A stretch of 64,000 nt of DNA. Origin: Embiotoca jacksoni (taxonomy: Eukaryota > Chordata > Actinopteri > Embiotocidae). Shown here piece by piece: positions 59,616-64,000 of this stretch. How positions within the stretch are numbered: the stretch's first letter is position 1; every line of letters starts with the position of its first letter. The notes beneath the pieces are model-generated. The model was not told the DNA's origin, ran no database searches, and saw only the letters and a list, made by a program, of their open reading frames with translations. The DNA lies in the NCBI GenBank assembly GCA_022577435.1, contig JAKOON010000029.1:25001-89000 (forward strand), written 5' to 3'. A program made the translations under genes and the position numbers.

Positions 59616-61296
59616 CTGTTGGGAGGATGGGGGGGACGGGGTGGGGTGGGGGGGAGGGGGGGCAGAGGCAGAAGAGACATCGTTAGAGCGCAGATTAATC
59701 AGGAAGAAAAATGCTTCTGCGTGGGATCAAAATCTTTTTCTCAACAACAGGAGGCCAAACGGCGACTACAAAACAGACTGATGGATCTGCAGGTGAGATT
59801 ACGGCCATCCACAGAGGGAGAGAAATCATTTCTCCCAGCATGGAGGCAGGAGGAGTGAAACATGATGAGAGGGAGAAACGAGGTGGAGGAGGCAGCAGGA
59901 GAAATCCTCTGACTGACATCCATCGGAGGAGGCGGAGGTGATGGAGGGACGGAGGAGGAAGACGGATGGAAGAGATTATGAAGGGAGGACTCTACAGATG
60001 TTTGGAGCTTTGACAAGCATTCATTACAGGTTTATGGAGAAAGATTGAATAAAGTGATGATAGTTTAACATTTATCACAATATGAACAAAGAAGAGGAGG
60101 AAATTGAAGAAAGACACAAAGAAACTGAAGAATCGGAGGAAATCTTTGAAGGACAGGAGCTGAGCAGGACGATGAGAACTCGTCCGGATGACAGAGGAGG
60201 GGGAGTAGGTGGTGAGAGGAGATGATGGAGGACAGCGGAGACTCCTCAGCTGTTGGGTTTCACATTCATCACAGCATGAAGCCAAAGAATCTCTGATGGA
60301 GAAGGACTCCAGGAGTTCAGAGCAGGAGTAATATCTTCAGCAGACATCACTGACGTGATGAACACACGTTTACTGTCCTGTGCAAAAGGTTAAAGGATTC
60401 TTTACATCCATCATGTAACATCATCACAGAGATGTCGGATCATTCTTGTTTGATCCTGCAGGACAACGACCTAAAAACTGATTGGAAACCTGACGATACT
60501 ACGTCGCGCCCATCGTCAAGTGACATTTACCCGCGTGTAATTTTCACGCCTACGAAACGTGTAAGTTTCACGCCTACACAGCCCTAAGTGTGGCTATCTC
60601 ACGTTTTGCTGCGGTGGACTGGCATGCCTATTTCAAACATTTGGTCTCATGCAGAACGTCCGAGACCGAGAGGACACGTTTAGGCCCGAGTCCTCCACAG
60701 ACGGGAAGAAATGAAGCCGTGATCTGTCATCCAAGACAAGACCGGACCTCAGCCTCAGACACACACTCACCTCTGCAGGAGGAATGTAAAGCATATGGCA
60801 GATATGAAGAACGTCCACCCGAGACATTCCTAGAAACTGTGCTTGGACAGATTCCTATCAAACCGCAGAGAAGAAAAGACCAACTCACATCTGTGGTTTC
60901 CAGCTGTTAAAATAATTTTATTTATCTGTCTGCCTCATGTTGTTTACAGCCTCTAAACAGAAACACAGGAACCAGAGCTGCTGTCTGCTCGTCATCATGA
61001 CAGGACAGACCGAAGCCAGTTCTCCTCTCTGCCTCCATCTTGTCTCAGACTGCAGATAATCACAGCTGGATTCGTCTCCACCAATCAGAGGTAACATGAT
61101 ACCCGCCTGGAGCCAATTAAAAAAAACCCACCATGAACCTCCTCACCTCCACTCCTCCCTCCGGCCCACTTTTAAGTTTCGTTTGCATTCTGCAGAAAGT
61201 GGTTTCTGTCATGCATCATGACAAATTATGATTATTACTCTTCATCTTCCTCTTGTTTGGGGGATAATAGTTATAATAGTTAAGTTTTGGCCAACC

Positions 61297-61512
61297 ATCA
61301 TCCATCAGTGATGTCTTCGTTGGTTTGTGAACGTTATGAATCCTCCAGTTCAGATTCTGTCCGTCACCATCTTTGCTAGTTCGGAGCGGTTTGGAGCAGG
61401 AAGTGACCATATTTGGACGAGCTGGGGGAGGAGCCAGCGGTGGATCTGACTGATCTGATTGGCAACCTGACGATACTACATCCCGCCCACCGCTAGATTT
61501 TCAGATGGACCG
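61297..61512 (+). repeat. Repeat family A partial copy (left half)
   Basis: Runs from CCATCATCCATCAGTGATGT to TACATCCCGCCCACCGCTAG, then jumps by deletion to TTTTCAGATGGACC. Confidence 0.8.
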
Positions 61513-61695
61513 CCAAAAAAAACAAATCTGGAAGAATGAATTTAGCGAACGACAGACAGAAAACTCAATCTGTCCAAAACCAAATCTAGAACTCAGTTGA
61601 AAACCTGTTTAAAACCAGTCTATAACTATAATCCCCTCCTTGTAGTTGCAGGTGTCAGTTTCCATCCATCTCTCCTTTTGTTCCTCAGTCATGGC

Positions 61696-61893
61696 ATCAG
61701 GTTCACGTGAATGGGCGGGGCGTGAGCGCTCAGTGACCTTTGACCACCAAAATCTAATCACTTTATCTTTGAGTCCAAGTGAACGTTTGTGCCAATTTTG
61801 AGGAGATTCCTTCAAGGCATTCTTGCAATATCGCGTTCACGAGAACAAGACGGACTTCTGTACACCCCAAAACATAATGCCTCCTGCTGTGGC
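61696..61893 (-). repeat. Old interspersed repeat, copy 2
   Basis: Contains CAGTGACCTTTGACCACCAA, GAGTCCAAGTGAACGTTTGT and CATAATGCCTCCTGC. Partner of 10055-10205 in the opposite orientation. Confidence 0.55.
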
Positions 61894-63009
61894 ATGAAAA
61901 CATTTGAATAAAACATTGTTTTCATGGTTTATATATGCAACAACAACTGTCCCAGCCTTTCCTCCATTTAGTTTTTGATGGTTCTAATTCTGTGAAGTAA
62001 AAAGCTTGGACGTCCAAAGGACACCGGGTCTTTGAGGACAGTGAGAGACAGATGTTTCCAGGCAAGTTGGATGTGTTTATAAAGCAGTCGGGGATGTGAA
62101 TCAGAATGCAGCATCGACCGTGTAGGATGCAATTCAAACCCAATAACCTGCTCTGCGGCTTGTCAGTATATTTTTGTTTTCATGTGTGTTGAGTCCGATC
62201 ATTACAGGAACATTTTCTCGCTCTGTTAAAACTTGGCTTTCAAGGAACAACCCCCTTCTGGCCTCCAAAGCCCCCCCCCCCCCCCCCCCCCCCCCCCCAC
62301 CTCATCAATTTACAGCATTACAAACTGCACACGTCCAAAGCGGAGTTCAGCAGCATAAATCACCTCAGCATCTGTCCCGGCTCCCTCTCTGGATCTACCC
62401 ACTGAGATTACAGCCACATCTGTAAACGCCATTTTAACAGCAGCCTGTTTCATGATACATACAAACCGTTGGGGTGTTTGTGAAAGAAAAAGATCTCCTC
62501 GAAGTACTTCTGCTGCGTTCCTGGAGATGTGTTGTTATCTGGCGTGTCTCCCTCTTTACGCAGGATAACTAACCAAACAAAGACTCTCATCTCGTGTTCC
62601 CAGCGGGGCGACACTAGAGTTCACAAACCTGCAACCCAGCAGATTTCCCTCCAAATCCGACCCAGCGGATCACAGTGGAAAAATGCAGAGCCTTGGCTGA
62701 CAGAGACCCAAAGTCTGCTCCTCTGGTAATCACATTACTGTCTTATTGTGAGTTTGCTGAGCTAAAATATCACACGAGGCATCTTCTGAGGGTTCAGTAT
62801 CAAAGAAAATACAGGCCGAATACCAAAAGTGACGGATTCAAAGCAACTTTGAATCATTTTCTCTGTCCGAAATAGTGTCTTTAAATCACCGCTGGACACA
62901 AAAGACCTCTATTTGTTGTATATTTTGTGCAGTTAAACAATTCAGAGTCTGTTCCTCTTGAACTGCAGCTCAGTGATGCACACGGAGGAATCGATAACCT
63001 TCACGAGGA

Positions 63010-63085
63010 AGTATTTGAAGTTCCACACATTTTTGTGACCACTGGTACGTGAACATTTGTGATCTCACAGTGAACCTGAAACTTT
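63010..63085 (+). mobile_element. Mariner-type terminal repeat
   Basis: TTTTTGTGACCACTGGTACG plus TGAACATTTGTGATCTCAC repeats the left end of the element at 47110-47555 almost exactly. No right end was found downstream, and the following 300 bp are unrelated. Confidence 0.65.
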
Positions 63086-63711
63086 AGCAGGTTCACGACA
63101 CCCAAAACCACCTGAACCAGATGCACCCTGAGCATCCTCCGGACGCCGAGGAAACTCCTCTCGTCCGCCTGTATCCTTGGAACGGAGCCTGAATGGTGAA
63201 CCGAGAGCTTCATCCTTCGAACTCGGGGTCCCTCGTCACAACAGCAGTCTGGTACAACGCCCAGATCTCCGCAGACTGAACGGCCCGTATACAAGATCCA
63301 GATGTCTCGGTGCACTTTATGCTGCAGAGCTCCCTCCACCAACTTCCGCAGAAGAGCAACAGACATGAACACGTTACTGCAGCGCTACTAATCCACTCAT
63401 TGATCTGCTGACTGTTTCCGACCCGGTGCCTCGTCTCAGATCAGAGAACCGGACCTCTTGGCCGTTGATTAAAGGTGACTGGGCCTTTGCAGTTTAACCT
63501 CCCTGACTTCTTATTTAGACCAGATGTGCTGCACCTGTAATGCTTTCTAAATATCTTCATAGCAAAGCTTCTATGATTAGGGATTTGTTTAATTTTCTGT
63601 AGTTGATTATGTCACTGTTTTTATTTCATTTCCTTGTTTGCTTTTTAATTCCACCGTACGGTACTTTATAATAAAAGGGATATACAAATAAAGTTTATTA
63701 TAGAACCCTGT

Positions 63712-64000
63712 TTACAAAAAAGTTGTGACGCTCTGTAAAATATAAATAAAAACGGAATTTGATGATTTGCAAATCACATAAACCCGTATTTAATAAAACA
63801 TTTAAAAAAAAGACCAAAGACAACGTGAAATCTTGAAACTGACAAATTTCATTGTTTTATGAAAAATATGTGCTCATTTTGAATTTGATGGCAGCAACAC
63901 GTCTCAAAAAAGTTGGGACAGGGGCAACTAAACAGTGGAACATCCCACAACTAATTAGGTTAACATGGCAACAGGTCAGTAACACGATTGGGTATAAAAA
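63712..64000 (+). mobile_element. Left part of a Tc1-like element running off the window
   Basis: Terminal repeat (AAGTTGTGACGCTCTGTAAA onward) followed by the GAATTTGATGGCAGCAACAC block and TTGGGTATAAAAA, the same family as 36308-37010. The transposase would begin just past 64000. Confidence 0.7.

Larger units (their letters stand above)
59616..64000. other. plekhg2 5' intron and repeats
   Basis: No further plekhg2 exon was recognised. By phase, exon 59465-59615 needs an upstream exon ending with two codon bases, which must lie past 64000 or be missed. The region has a G-rich block (59616-59665), a short family A scrap (60480-60515), repeated TTTTCACGCCTACG-type sequence (60540-60580), a family A copy (61297-61512), an old repeat (61696-61893), a C-run (62272-62299), a mariner-type end (63010-63085) and a Tc1-like end (63712-64000). 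Confidence 0.5.

Noticed and set aside
63001..63372. 123-codon minus-strand frame
   Set aside because: Overlaps a mariner-type end and reads as no known domain. Probably accidental.

Overview
The window is a piece of a ray-finned fish chromosome, most likely a percomorph teleost. It has spliced vertebrate genes with small introns, very dense (CA)n/(TG)n microsatellites, Tc1/mariner elements of the usual fish type and vertebrate gene families. All coding coordinates were derived by hand from splice signals and reading phase. No alignment or transcript was available.

Layout, left to right. 1-8867: 5' half of timm50 (minus strand). Only exons 1 and 2 are inside; the rest lies beyond position 1. 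Its introns hold a full-length but dead Tc1-like transposon (3831-5465) and a 700-bp AT-rich higher-order repeat. 8868-11973: timm50 promoter, a TATATAGGTG minisatellite and old repeats. 11974-16075: rnaset2-type RNase T2 gene (plus, 8 exons), with a large minisatellite in intron 4. 17585-33434: supt5h (minus, 29 coding exons, 1,091 residues, open and in phase throughout), convergent with rnaset2. 34793-35017: triap1 (plus, single exon), divergent from supt5h. 36061-39990: a four-exon cytokine gene of the IL-2/IL-15 group, best read as il15l (minus). 44407-59615 and beyond: plekhg2 (minus), from the middle of its DH domain to the stop codon; the 5' exons lie past position 64000. 59616-64000: repeats and intron sequence.

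The order and direction plekhg2 > supt5h > timm50 is, from memory, the human 19q13.2 order (PLEKHG2, RPS16, SUPT5H, TIMM50), so this is an old syntenic block. Here rps16 is not seen between plekhg2 and supt5h. triap1 and the il15-like cytokine lie there instead, and an RNase T2 gene lies between supt5h and timm50. The genes have separate jobs: mitochondrial protein import (timm50), acidic RNA degradation (rnaset2), transcription elongation (supt5h), mitochondrial lipid transfer and apoptosis control (triap1), lymphocyte signalling (il15l) and Rho GTPase activation (plekhg2). The block is positional, not a pathway.

The strongest unexplained pattern is in supt5h. Long dinucleotide tracts lie beside many splice sites with strict polarity in the transcript: CA just after 5' splice sites and UG just before 3' splice sites, 14 of 14 cases, plus one more in plekhg2. 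This fits a model in which AC and GU repeats pair across introns and help splicing. Other notable items are two microexons (12 nt in supt5h, 8 or 11 nt in plekhg2), an upstream ORF overlapping the il15l start codon, an undescribed roughly 500-bp interspersed repeat in 13 full or partial copies, and a small mariner-derived element with both terminal repeats.
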